Positions 46,514 through 54,489 of a DNA stretch of 64,000 bases are shown piece after piece. The notes under the pieces are model-generated. The model searched no databases. It was not told the origin of the DNA and worked only from the letters and a program-made list of their open reading frames with translations. The translations under genes were made by a program, and so were the position numbers. This DNA comes from UBA1189 sp045612065. GTDB taxonomy: Bacteria; Bacteroidota; Bacteroidia; Bacteroidales; Bacteroidaceae. The stretch covers positions 1 through 64,000 of the forward strand of contig JAZKYH010000066.1 of NCBI GenBank assembly GCA_045612065.1, given 5' to 3'. Each line of letters begins with the position of its first letter. Position 1 is the first letter of the stretch.

Positions 46514-47393
46514 TCTTTCTTTGTTTATTCACTTCAGCATAACACACTTCAGCAGCTTCCTTGTCTGGGCGACAACCCAATGTATACAACGGTATTCTCT
46601 CAATTAGTCGAGCTACACTATCGCATACTCCTCCATAAACCTGTTTATCCCATTTCATGCTTGACATTGAAGGAAGGAGTAAAGCAAATGCTTGTAGAGG
46701 TCGATTGAGACGGATATGGTTCTCAGGCTCCTGTTTTATTTGCACAAAGGCCCCTATGGGCGCACCATCGTTCTTGTAGCAAGGAGTTTTTCCGCTCCAT
46801 GGAGAGCCATAAACAAAGGCTCCCTCTTTACAAACCCTCACAACGGGATTATCATCGTTGAGCAATTTGCTACCCTCGATATGCTTGAGCCAAAGGCTAC
46901 TATGTGTACTCTTTCCCGTACCGCTCTTGCCAAGGAAGAGATAGCCCCAGTCACCATTCTTTATCACTGAAGCATGCACGAGCAGTGTGCCCATATTCGC
47001 TGATGCAAAAGCATACATAAGCATCAGGGCATTGTTCACGGCAAAAGCACGCGCCGCTCCCTCTCCCCGTGTAGCGATGATAGCAGCGCCGAAACCGGGA
47101 GATGCCTGCAACAAGCCGCAGTAGTCCCCACCAGGAAGGCTAATAAGCATCTGATAGGTCCCATCGAGCAAGCGATATACGCCAAAATCGGCTGATCCGC
47201 ATTCGAAATCCCCGATAAGTTCACCCTTTTCAGCTGGATAGAATTCGTCATCGACGGTTAGTGCAAAGAGCAAATCCTCACCATCTGGTTCCACTGCAAA
47301 GGGTTCGTACGATGGAAGAGTTATGTCCTTCTCTTCATCAGGCATGGTGACTGAGAAAGTATGTCGTGCGACTGTATAATACCGTGTTGCCAT
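46497..47393 (-). CDS. HprK-like serine kinase homologue
   Basis: 298 residues from the ATG at 47393. The P-loop is GKSGTGKS (155-162), followed by LLNDDNPVV, as in HPr kinase, and GSPWSGKTPCY. The N-terminal half does not look like the usual HprK sensor domain. The family includes kinases that modify peptide natural products. The open frame continues to a TTG at 47411, but the ATG 4 bases after the murF stop is chosen. It overlaps the peptidase gene. Placement with a PqqD-like protein and a peptidase suggests peptide or protein phosphorylation and processing. It is not the canonical HprK, as no HPr gene is near. Confidence 0.8.
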   Translation of the reverse strand: MATRYYTVARHTFSVTMPDEEKDITLPSYEPFAVEPDGEDLLFALTVDDEFYPAEKGELIGDFECGSADFGVYRLLDGTYQMLISLPGGDYCGLLQASPGFGAAIIATRGEGAARAFAVNNALMLMYAFASANMGTLLVHASVIKNGDWGYLFLGKSGTGKSTHSSLWLKHIEGSKLLNDDNPVVRVCKEGAFVYGSPWSGKTPCYKNDGAPIGAFVQIKQEPENHIRLNRPLQAFALLLPSMSSMKWDKQVYGGVCDSVARLIERIPLYTLGCRPDKEAAEVCYAEVNKQRKNGTTQ

Positions 47394-47397
47394 AAGT

Positions 47398-48696
47398 TTA
47401 AAGGTATTCAATAAGCGAGGCCAACTTCATACTATTCGACCCCTTGATGAGTATATAGTAATCTTTGAGTCTATTCTGCAGCAATGCAGCCTTGACAGCC
47501 TCCACATCAGCAAAAGTGCGTTGCGTGTGTTGAGTCTGTGCAAATGCTTCACCCACGAGCCACACATCGAGAAGGCCACAAGCATCCAAACGATCAACAA
47601 TCTCTTGATGTGCTGCTGCTGTGGCATCGCCCAACTCCTTCATGTCGCCCAGAATAGCCATTTTGCGTGGAACTTCCATGCGAACAAAGTTCTCGAGTGC
47701 AGCATGCATACTGGTGGGATTAGCATTGTAAGCATCCACAATGAGCATATTGTGATCAGTTGGAGTCAGCTGCGAGCGATTGTTCTGCGGCACATACTCG
47801 GCAAGAGCTGCTGAGACATCCTCTTGCGCTACACCGAAATAGCATCCCACGGCTGCAGCACACAAGGCATTATCTATATTATAGCTGCCAATAAGTTGGG
47901 TAGCCACCTCATTCCATTCACCGCCATGCCATCTCCAACGAAATCTCAAACATGGATCACATGCAACAATCTCTCCACACACCTCAGCCTCATTCATCTG
48001 TCCGTATGTCACGGCATTCAAGCCTTCGCAGATGTCCCTTAAATAGTTGTTTGCAATGTTCAGGAAAATGGTATTGCGTTCTGTAGTGCGCAAGTAATCA
48101 TAGAGTTCCCCTTTGGTACGTATAACTCCTTCCAACGAACCGAAGCCTTGCAGGTGTGCCATACCAACATTAGTTATAAGCCCATAGTCTGGTTCAGCAA
48201 TCTCCACCAGTTCCTTGATATCTCCGGGATGGTTGGCTCCCATCTCCACGACAGCCATCTCATGTTCCCGTGTGAGACCAAGCAGAGTAAGCGGAACTCC
48301 GATGTGGTTATTCAGATTACCCTGAGTGTAAAGGATATTATAACGTCGTTTCAGCACCGCGGCCACCAGTTCCTTGGTAGTAGTCTTTCCGTTCGTACCG
48401 GTGATGCCAACTATGGGTGTTGCCAGTTGGCGGCGGTGATGCCTTGCCAGCTGTTGCAGAGCCTTCAATGAGTTTTCTACGAGGATTATGCGTTCGTCCG
48501 TCGGGTCAGCGTAAGCAACATTGTCCACCACGGCATAGCTACATCCTTGTTCCAATGCACTTTGGGCATAACTATTGCCATCGAAGTTCTCGCCCCGCAA
48601 AGCGACGAACATCATTCCCTCTCCGCATTTTCGTGTATCGGTTGTAATACCCGAGCTCTGCTCGAAACAACGGTACAAAATATCAATCTCGCTCAT
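47398..48696 (-). CDS. murF: UDP-MurNAc-tripeptide D-Ala-D-Ala ligase MurF
   Basis: 432 residues. MurF adds D-Ala-D-Ala to complete the peptidoglycan precursor. It has the N-terminal motif TDTRKCGEGMMFVALRG, the ATP loop VGITGTNGKTTTKE, the central VVEMGANHPGDI, and IVDAYNANPTSM at the start of the C-terminal domain. The frame runs upstream to 48747 but the ATG at 48696 (MSEIDILYRCF) fits the family. A TAAATTTG box lies on the minus strand at 48726-48733. Its stop is 4 bases from the HprK-like start, so the three downstream genes are likely co-transcribed with it. Confidence 0.95.
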   Translation of the reverse strand: MSEIDILYRCFEQSSGITTDTRKCGEGMMFVALRGENFDGNSYAQSALEQGCSYAVVDNVAYADPTDERIILVENSLKALQQLARHHRRQLATPIVGITGTNGKTTTKELVAAVLKRRYNILYTQGNLNNHIGVPLTLLGLTREHEMAVVEMGANHPGDIKELVEIAEPDYGLITNVGMAHLQGFGSLEGVIRTKGELYDYLRTTERNTIFLNIANNYLRDICEGLNAVTYGQMNEAEVCGEIVACDPCLRFRWRWHGGEWNEVATQLIGSYNIDNALCAAAVGCYFGVAQEDVSAALAEYVPQNNRSQLTPTDHNMLIVDAYNANPTSMHAALENFVRMEVPRKMAILGDMKELGDATAAAHQEIVDRLDACGLLDVWLVGEAFAQTQHTQRTFADVEAVKAALLQNRLKDYYILIKGSNSMKLASLIEYL

Positions 48697-48725
48697 ATAA
48701 AAAGCTGCTTCATAATTTTCGCCAA

Positions 48726-48733
48726 CAAATTTA
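48726..48733 (-). promoter_or_regulatory. Probable -7 box of the murF operon
   Basis: The minus strand reads TAAATTTG, 29 bases before the murF start. The -33 match is weak. Confidence 0.5.
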
Positions 48734-48838
48734 ATGCAAAATTTCAAATAAACAGCACTACTACATTGTACAAAATAGCTAATTTTAATCTGCTTGCAAC
48801 TTTTAATTAGTCTACACCTCGGAAAACTGTAAGCAAAC

Positions 48839-48869
48839 TTGCGTTTTCACTCGGTTTACACTAAATTTG
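48839..48869 (+). promoter_or_regulatory. Promoter of the malic enzyme gene
   Basis: TTG at 48839-48841, a 20-base spacer, then TAAATTTG at 48862-48869, 35 bases before the start codon. Confidence 0.75.
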
Positions 48870-48904
48870 CACTCGTATTAGTTTTTTATTACATTACATA
48901 AGGT

Positions 48905-51190
48905 ATGACAAAGATTACTAAAGAGGCAGCCTTGCTGTATCACTCTCAGGGCAAGCCAGGAAAGATTGAGGTAGTTCCTACCAAACCTTACAGTACACAG
49001 AAAGATCTCTCCCTCGCCTACTCACCCGGTGTGGCTGAGCCTTGTCTCGAAATTGAGAAGGACCCACAGACCGCCTACGACTACACAGCCAAGGGCAACC
49101 TCGTGGCAGTGATTTCTAACGGTACCGCTGTGCTCGGCCTCGGTGACATAGGCACTCTCGCCGGTAAGCCCGTAATGGAGGGTAAAGGTTTGCTTTTCAA
49201 GATATATGCCGGCATCGACGTATTCGATATCGAAGTCGATGAAAAAGATCCCGAGAAGTTCATCCAAGCCGTTAAGGCCATCGCTCCCACCTTCGGTGGC
49301 ATCAACCTCGAGGACATCAAAGCCCCCGAGTGCTTCGAAATCGAGCGTCGCCTCAAGGAGGAGCTCGACATTCCTGTAATGCACGATGACCAGCACGGCA
49401 CAGCCATCATCTCATCGGCAGGTCTCATCAATGCCCTACAGGTAGCCGGCAAGAAGATTGAAGAGGTGAAGATTGTGGTCAACGGCGCAGGTGCGTCGGC
49501 CATCTCATGCACCAAGCTCTATGTAGCCCTCGGCGCCCGCCGAGAAAACATCCTCATGCTTGACAGTAAGGGTGTCATCACTAGCGACCGTCCCAACCTC
49601 ACAGAGGAGAAGAAGTTCTTTGCTACTGACCGTCGTGACGTACACACCCTCGAAGAGGCCATCAAGGGAGCAGACGTGTTCCTCGGTCTTTCACGTGGCA
49701 ACGTGCTCTCTCAGAACATGGTACGTTCTATGGCCGAGATGCCCATCGTGTTTGCACTCGCCAACCCCACTCCCGAGATTTCTTACGAGGATGCCATGGC
49801 CTCACGCCCCGACGTACTGATGGCTACCGGCCGTTCGGATTATCCCAACCAGATCAACAACGTTATCGGTTTCCCCTACATCTTCCGCGGTGCGCTCGAC
49901 ACACAGGCTACCGCCATCAACGAAGACATGAAACTTGCGGCCGTACGTGCCATCGCCGACTTAGCCAAGCAGCCCGTGCCTGATGTTGTGAACGAAGCCT
50001 ATCACGTGAACAACCTCTCGTTTGGTCCCTCATACTTCATTCCGAAGCCTGTTGACCCCCGTCTCATCACTAGCGTGTCGATGGCTGTAGCCCGCGCTGC
50101 CATGGAGAGCGGTGTGGCACGCAAGCCCATCACCGATTGGGAAGCCTATGCCATCCAGTTGCGCGAGCTCATGGGTCAGGAGAGTAAGCTCACCCGCCAG
50201 CTCTACGACACTGCACGCAGCAACCCCCAGCGCGTAGTATTTGCTGAAGGTATCCACCCCACCATGCTCAAGGCTGCCGTAGAAGCCAAGGCTGAGGGTA
50301 TCTGTCACCCCATCCTCTTGGGTAACGACGAGCGCATCGAGAAACTTGCCAAGGAGCTCGACCTCAGTCTCGAGGGCATCGAGATTGTCAACCTCCGTCA
50401 CGACCGCGAGGCCGAGCGCCGCGAACGCTATGCCCGCATTCTCACCGAGAAGCGTGCCCGCCAAGGAGCCAACTTTCAGGAGTCTAACGATAAGATGTTT
50501 GAGCGCAACTATTTCGGCATGATGATGGTCGAGACGGGCGATGCTGACGCTTTCATCACTGGTCTCTACACCAAGTATAGCAACACCATTAAGGTGGCCA
50601 AGGAGGTTATCGGCGTGCGTCCCGAGTACAACACCTTCGGCACCATGCACATCATCAACTCCAAGAAGGGAACTTACTTCCTTGCCGACACCCTCATCAA
50701 CCGTCATCCTGACACCGAGACCCTTATTGATATTGCTAAGCTGGCCAACCACACGGTAAAGTTCTTTAACCACAAGCCCGTGACTGCCTTGCTTTCTTAC
50801 TCTAACTTCGGTACGGATACTGCAGGTAGCCCCGCCATCGTACATGAAGCGGTCGACTACCTACACCGCGAATATCCCGAATGGGACATCGATGGTGAGA
50901 TGCAGGTAAAGTTTGCTCTCAACGGCAAGCTTCGCGACGAGAAATTCTCATTCACCAAACTCCAGGGTAAGGAGGTCAACACGCTCGTGTTCCCCAACCT
51001 CTCAAGTGCCAACCAAGCCTATCAGCTGCTCCAGATGATGGGTGATGCCCACGAGGTAATAGGCCCCATCCAAATGGGTTTGAACAAACCTATCCACTTC
51101 ACCGACTGGGAGGCTTCGGTACGAGACATTGTCAACATTACTGCTGTTGCTGTTATTGACGCCATTGTCGAGAAGAAAAAGGGAGAGTAA
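48905..51190 (+). CDS. maeB: NADP-dependent malic enzyme with phosphotransacetylase-like domain
   Basis: 761 residues. The N-terminal malic domain (about 1-430) has SLAYSPGVAEPCLEI, the metal site in HDDQHGTA, and the NAD(P) fold VVNGAGASAISC. The C-terminal part (about 430-761) is homologous to phosphate acetyltransferase (RVVFAEGIHPTMLKAA, SYSNFGTD). It decarboxylates malate to pyruvate, feeding NADPH. The Pta-like half in this family is usually regulatory, not catalytic, and I do not claim activity for it. It has its own promoter and terminator and is not part of a cluster. Confidence 0.96.
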   Translation: MTKITKEAALLYHSQGKPGKIEVVPTKPYSTQKDLSLAYSPGVAEPCLEIEKDPQTAYDYTAKGNLVAVISNGTAVLGLGDIGTLAGKPVMEGKGLLFKIYAGIDVFDIEVDEKDPEKFIQAVKAIAPTFGGINLEDIKAPECFEIERRLKEELDIPVMHDDQHGTAIISSAGLINALQVAGKKIEEVKIVVNGAGASAISCTKLYVALGARRENILMLDSKGVITSDRPNLTEEKKFFATDRRDVHTLEEAIKGADVFLGLSRGNVLSQNMVRSMAEMPIVFALANPTPEISYEDAMASRPDVLMATGRSDYPNQINNVIGFPYIFRGALDTQATAINEDMKLAAVRAIADLAKQPVPDVVNEAYHVNNLSFGPSYFIPKPVDPRLITSVSMAVARAAMESGVARKPITDWEAYAIQLRELMGQESKLTRQLYDTARSNPQRVVFAEGIHPTMLKAAVEAKAEGICHPILLGNDERIEKLAKELDLSLEGIEIVNLRHDREAERRERYARILTEKRARQGANFQESNDKMFERNYFGMMMVETGDADAFITGLYTKYSNTIKVAKEVIGVRPEYNTFGTMHIINSKKGTYFLADTLINRHPDTETLIDIAKLANHTVKFFNHKPVTALLSYSNFGTDTAGSPAIVHEAVDYLHREYPEWDIDGEMQVKFALNGKLRDEKFSFTKLQGKEVNTLVFPNLSSANQAYQLLQMMGDAHEVIGPIQMGLNKPIHFTDWEASVRDIVNITAVAVIDAIVEKKKGE

Positions 51191-51214
51191 GACCTATTCA
51201 CTAATCATGTAAGC

Positions 51215-51247
51215 AATAGGGGATATAATTGTATCCCCTATTTGTAT
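51215..51247 (+). terminator. Terminator of the malic enzyme gene
   Basis: AATAGGGGATA pairs with TATCCCCTATT and is followed by TGTAT. Confidence 0.75.
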
Positions 51248-51291
51248 ATAATAGCCGGCCTATCTCCAGAGATATCAGTCGAACATACGTA

Positions 51292-51332
51292 AAAAGAAGA
51301 GAGTAATCCGCAGATCACTCTCTTTTCTTTAA
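51292..51332 (-). terminator. Terminator of the lysS-gpsA-pgi-HAD group
   Basis: On the minus strand AAGAAAAGAGAGT pairs with ACTCTCTTCTTTTT around a 12-base loop, ending in T. It lies after the HAD gene stop at 51361. Confidence 0.82.
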
Positions 51333-51360
51333 TTTCGCCATAAGTAAAGCCAAATTCATC

Positions 51361-52086
51361 TTACTTAAAGGAGGGAAAAAACTCTTTCCACCCATCACTG
51401 AGCGCTTGCATGGAAGGGAACAAGGCATCGGCCCCCTCATCGGTGAGCACACTATCGGATAGCGGGCCAGTATTGACAGCAACGGTAAAGATGCCGGCAG
51501 CCTTGGCGGCACGTACACCGAGCGGAGCATTCTCTACCACGATGCACTCTTCAGGACGGAGGCCACCTTTCTGCATTCCCATCAAGTAGGGTTCGGGATG
51601 AGGCTTGCCGTGCTTCACGTCAAAGGCAGTAACCATCAGTTCGCGACGGAAAATATCAGGGAAGTGATGATTGAGCCTGTCGAGCAATGAGCGCTGTCCC
51701 GAGCCAGTGACAATAAGTATCATAAGTCCCTGCTCCTTTATTTGGTGCAATAATGATAATGCGCCGGGCATAGGTTCGGCAGGGGGAAATTCGTTGAAAA
51801 AGTCTGATTTGACTTTGTAGATTTCAGCGACACGCTCTTCGCTCACGCCCATGCCATGCTGACGTTGGCTTACAAGGTTCACCGTAGAAGTTCCCGTACG
51901 GCCCTCATGCATGTACACCTCCTCTTCAGGAAGGTCGTACCCAAACTGTGCCATGGCACGATGCCACGCCTTGGCATGGTAGGGCATGGAGTTGTAGAGC
52001 ACACCGTCCATGTCGAAGAGAACGGCACGAAGGCGCAGGGGTGACCCTTGCGCCTTCGTATTATTGGTAGTCGTTTGTTGTGACAT
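51361..52086 (-). CDS. HAD-superfamily phosphatase/phosphomutase (beta-phosphoglucomutase-like)
   Basis: 241 residues. The HAD motifs are DMDGVLYNS (nucleophile Asp near 27), ILIVTGSGQRSLLD (motif II), KHGKPHPEPYLMGM (motif III Lys), and VVENAPLGVRAAKAAG (motif IV). A cap domain lies between motifs I and II (SMPYHAKAWHRAMAQFGYDLPEEEV), as in phosphoglucomutase and 2-deoxyglucose-6-phosphatase members. Substrate is unknown. It lies 44 bases after pgi in the same direction, so a sugar phosphate is a reasonable guess. The short N-terminal extension (MSQQTTTNNTKAQG) may not be translated. Confidence 0.85.
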   Translation of the reverse strand: MSQQTTTNNTKAQGSPLRLRAVLFDMDGVLYNSMPYHAKAWHRAMAQFGYDLPEEEVYMHEGRTGTSTVNLVSQRQHGMGVSEERVAEIYKVKSDFFNEFPPAEPMPGALSLLHQIKEQGLMILIVTGSGQRSLLDRLNHHFPDIFRRELMVTAFDVKHGKPHPEPYLMGMQKGGLRPEECIVVENAPLGVRAAKAAGIFTVAVNTGPLSDSVLTDEGADALFPSMQALSDGWKEFFPSFK

Positions 52087-52130
52087 GTTATACCAGATGT
52101 TCTATAGGTCCTGGATATCCCAGGATTGTG

Positions 52131-53474
52131 TTAGCCCAAACGTGCCTTGATAGCCTCTGTCTCGGCCTCATAGCCGGGCTTGCCGAGGAGGGCAAACATG
52201 TTGCGCTTGTAGTCCTCAACACCAGGCTGGTCGAAGGGGTTCACACCAAGTACATAGCCGCTCACGCCACAACCCTTCTCGAAGAAGTAGAGCAACTGAC
52301 CGATGTAGTACTCGTCGAGTTTGGGCATTACGATGCGGAGGTTAGGCACGCCACCATCAACGTGTGCGAGGAGTGTGCCGAGTTCGGCCATCTTGTTCAC
52401 CTCATCGACGTGCTTGCCGGCGAGGAAGTTGAGGCCGTCGAGATTCTTCTCATCGGTGGGTACCACGAGGCTGTGGTTGGTGGTCTCAACAGAGATTACA
52501 GTCTCGAAGATGGTGCGCTCACCCTGCTGAATCCATTGACCCATAGAGTGGAGGTCGGTAGAGAAGTCCACCGATGCGGGGAAGATACCCTTGTTCTCCT
52601 TACCCTCAGACTCGCCATAGAGTTGTTTCCACCACTCTGAAACGTAGTGCAACTTGGGCTGGTAGTTTACGAGGATTTCAATCTTCTTGCCATCGGCATA
52701 GAGAGCGTTGCGCGTAGCAGCATATACAGCAGCAATGTTCTCCTCGAAGGGAACTTCGGGAGCGGTAGCAGCCTCCATCTCGGCAGCACCCTTCACGAGC
52801 GCCTTGATGTCGAAGCCTGCGATAGCGATGGGAAGCAAACCTACGGGAGTGAGCACAGAGAAACGTCCACCCACGTTGTCGGGGATGATGAAGCTCTTGT
52901 AACCCTCGTTGTCGGCTGTGGTGCGTGCAGCACCGCGCTTAGCATCGGTAACGGCTACGATAACCTTACGGGCGACCTCAATACCGCGCTGGTCCTCACA
53001 CTGCTTCTTGAGCAAGCGGAACGCGAGAGCAGTCTCGGTGGTAGTACCAGACTTAGATATATTGATAACACCGAACTTCTTGTCCTTGAGGAACTCGGTA
53101 AGTTCGAAGAGGTAGTCTTCGCTGATGTTGTGGCCTGCGTAGATGATGGCAGGGTTGTTACCCTTGAGGTAGCAGTGGAAGTTGTTGCTCAATGCCTCAA
53201 TCACGGCGCGTGCTCCGAGGTAACTGCCACCGATACCGGCAACAACAACAACGTCGCAAAGTTCGCGCAACGTGTCGGCTGTAGCCTGAATGTCGTTGAG
53301 ATGCTCTTCGGTGATGCTTGAGGGGAGGTGAAGCCAACCCAAGAAATCGTTACCGAGACCAGTGCCCTTTTCGAGCATTTCCAAAGCCTCTTGTACTTTA
53401 GGAGCGTAAGCCTTTACTGCTCCTTCGGCGATAAAACCAGCGGTCTTATCGATGTTCAATGCAATATTTTTCAT
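52131..53474 (-). CDS. pgi: Glucose-6-phosphate isomerase
   Basis: 447 residues. It interconverts glucose 6-phosphate and fructose 6-phosphate in glycolysis. Motifs are GIGGSYLGARA (sugar-phosphate site), ISKSGTTTET, VGGRFSVLTPVGLLP, the catalytic Glu region QQGERTIFETV, and the C-terminal KGCGVSGYVLGVNPFDQPGVEDYK with the active-site Lys. Its length suits the short bacterial type. It follows gpsA after 16 bases. Confidence 0.97.
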   Translation of the reverse strand: MKNIALNIDKTAGFIAEGAVKAYAPKVQEALEMLEKGTGLGNDFLGWLHLPSSITEEHLNDIQATADTLRELCDVVVVAGIGGSYLGARAVIEALSNNFHCYLKGNNPAIIYAGHNISEDYLFELTEFLKDKKFGVINISKSGTTTETALAFRLLKKQCEDQRGIEVARKVIVAVTDAKRGAARTTADNEGYKSFIIPDNVGGRFSVLTPVGLLPIAIAGFDIKALVKGAAEMEAATAPEVPFEENIAAVYAATRNALYADGKKIEILVNYQPKLHYVSEWWKQLYGESEGKENKGIFPASVDFSTDLHSMGQWIQQGERTIFETVISVETTNHSLVVPTDEKNLDGLNFLAGKHVDEVNKMAELGTLLAHVDGGVPNLRIVMPKLDEYYIGQLLYFFEKGCGVSGYVLGVNPFDQPGVEDYKRNMFALLGKPGYEAETEAIKARLG

Positions 53475-53490
53475 CTTTTACCTTGTTATA

Positions 53491-54489
53491 TTATCTAATC
53501 GAATCAGTCAACAATTTAATCTCAATCACAGGTGAAATGCGTTCGTAGAGGATGTTGTACACAGCATCCACGATAGGCATGTTAACATGATACTTGCGAT
53601 TGATCTCCTTGATACACTTGGTGCCGTAGTATCCCTCGGCCACCATCTCCATCTCAAGTTGTGCACTCTTCACGGAATATCCTTTTCCTATCATCGTACC
53701 AAACACGCGGTTACGGCTGAAGTTCGAATAACCCGTTACGAGAAGGTCGCCCATATAAACAGACTCACTCACCACACGCTTGAGCGGATGCACGAAGTCG
53801 ATGAAACGAGACATCTCTACCAATGCGTTGCTCATGAGCACAGCTTGGAAGTTATCACCATATTTAAGGCCATGGCAGATACCCGCTGCGATAGCATACA
53901 CATTCTTCAATACCGAGCTATACTCAATACCAGTAACGTCATCGCTCACAGTAGTTTTCACATAGCTACAATTGAGTTTGCTGGCAAAACTAAGTGCGTT
54001 GTTACGGTCGCTACATCCTACGGTGAGATATGACAGACGCTCCAACGCTATTTCCTCGGCATGGCAAGGACCAGCAATGACGGCAATATTCTCGTAGGGG
54101 ACATGATACTCCTTATGGAAATAGTCCGACACAAGCATATTCTCTTCGGGCACGATACCCTTGATGGCAGTTACCACGAACTTGTCGTGCATCTTGGTCT
54201 TCACCTTTTTGAGGTGCGACTTCAAGTAAGGCGAAGGGGTAACAAATATCAGCACATCGCTATCCTTGATCACCTGATTGATATCTGATGAGAAGTTGAT
54301 GCGGTTAACATCAAAGTGTACCGATGACAGATAGCCGGGGTTGTGACCCGTACGCTTAAAGTCTGCGATGCGGTCATCGCGACGCATATACCAGTTGATG
54401 GAATCCTCGTTGTTGAGAATCATCTTGGCAATGGCGGTAGCCCAGCTACCGCCACCCATTATAGCGACTTTACCTTGGGGAAAACTCAT
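53491..54489 (-). CDS. gpsA: NAD(P)H-dependent glycerol-3-phosphate dehydrogenase
   Basis: 332 residues. It reduces dihydroxyacetone phosphate to sn-glycerol 3-phosphate for phospholipid synthesis. The NAD site is IMGGGSWATAIAKM, the active-site motif is VVTAIKGIVPE, the catalytic Lys lies in VLKNVYAIAAGICHG, and GYGTK-like YYGTKCIKEI follows. Its start overlaps the lysS stop by one base (TAATG), so the two are translationally coupled. The next gene pgi begins 16 bases on. Confidence 0.96.
   Translation of the reverse strand: MSFPQGKVAIMGGGSWATAIAKMILNNEDSINWYMRRDDRIADFKRTGHNPGYLSSVHFDVNRINFSSDINQVIKDSDVLIFVTPSPYLKSHLKKVKTKMHDKFVVTAIKGIVPEENMLVSDYFHKEYHVPYENIAVIAGPCHAEEIALERLSYLTVGCSDRNNALSFASKLNCSYVKTTVSDDVTGIEYSSVLKNVYAIAAGICHGLKYGDNFQAVLMSNALVEMSRFIDFVHPLKRVVSESVYMGDLLVTGYSNFSRNRVFGTMIGKGYSVKSAQLEMEMVAEGYYGTKCIKEINRKYHVNMPIVDAVYNILYERISPVIEIKLLTDSIR

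Noticed and set aside
50030..50845. A 271-codon frame antisense to the malic enzyme
   Set aside because: Shadow of the Pta-like domain; no independent start signal or domain.
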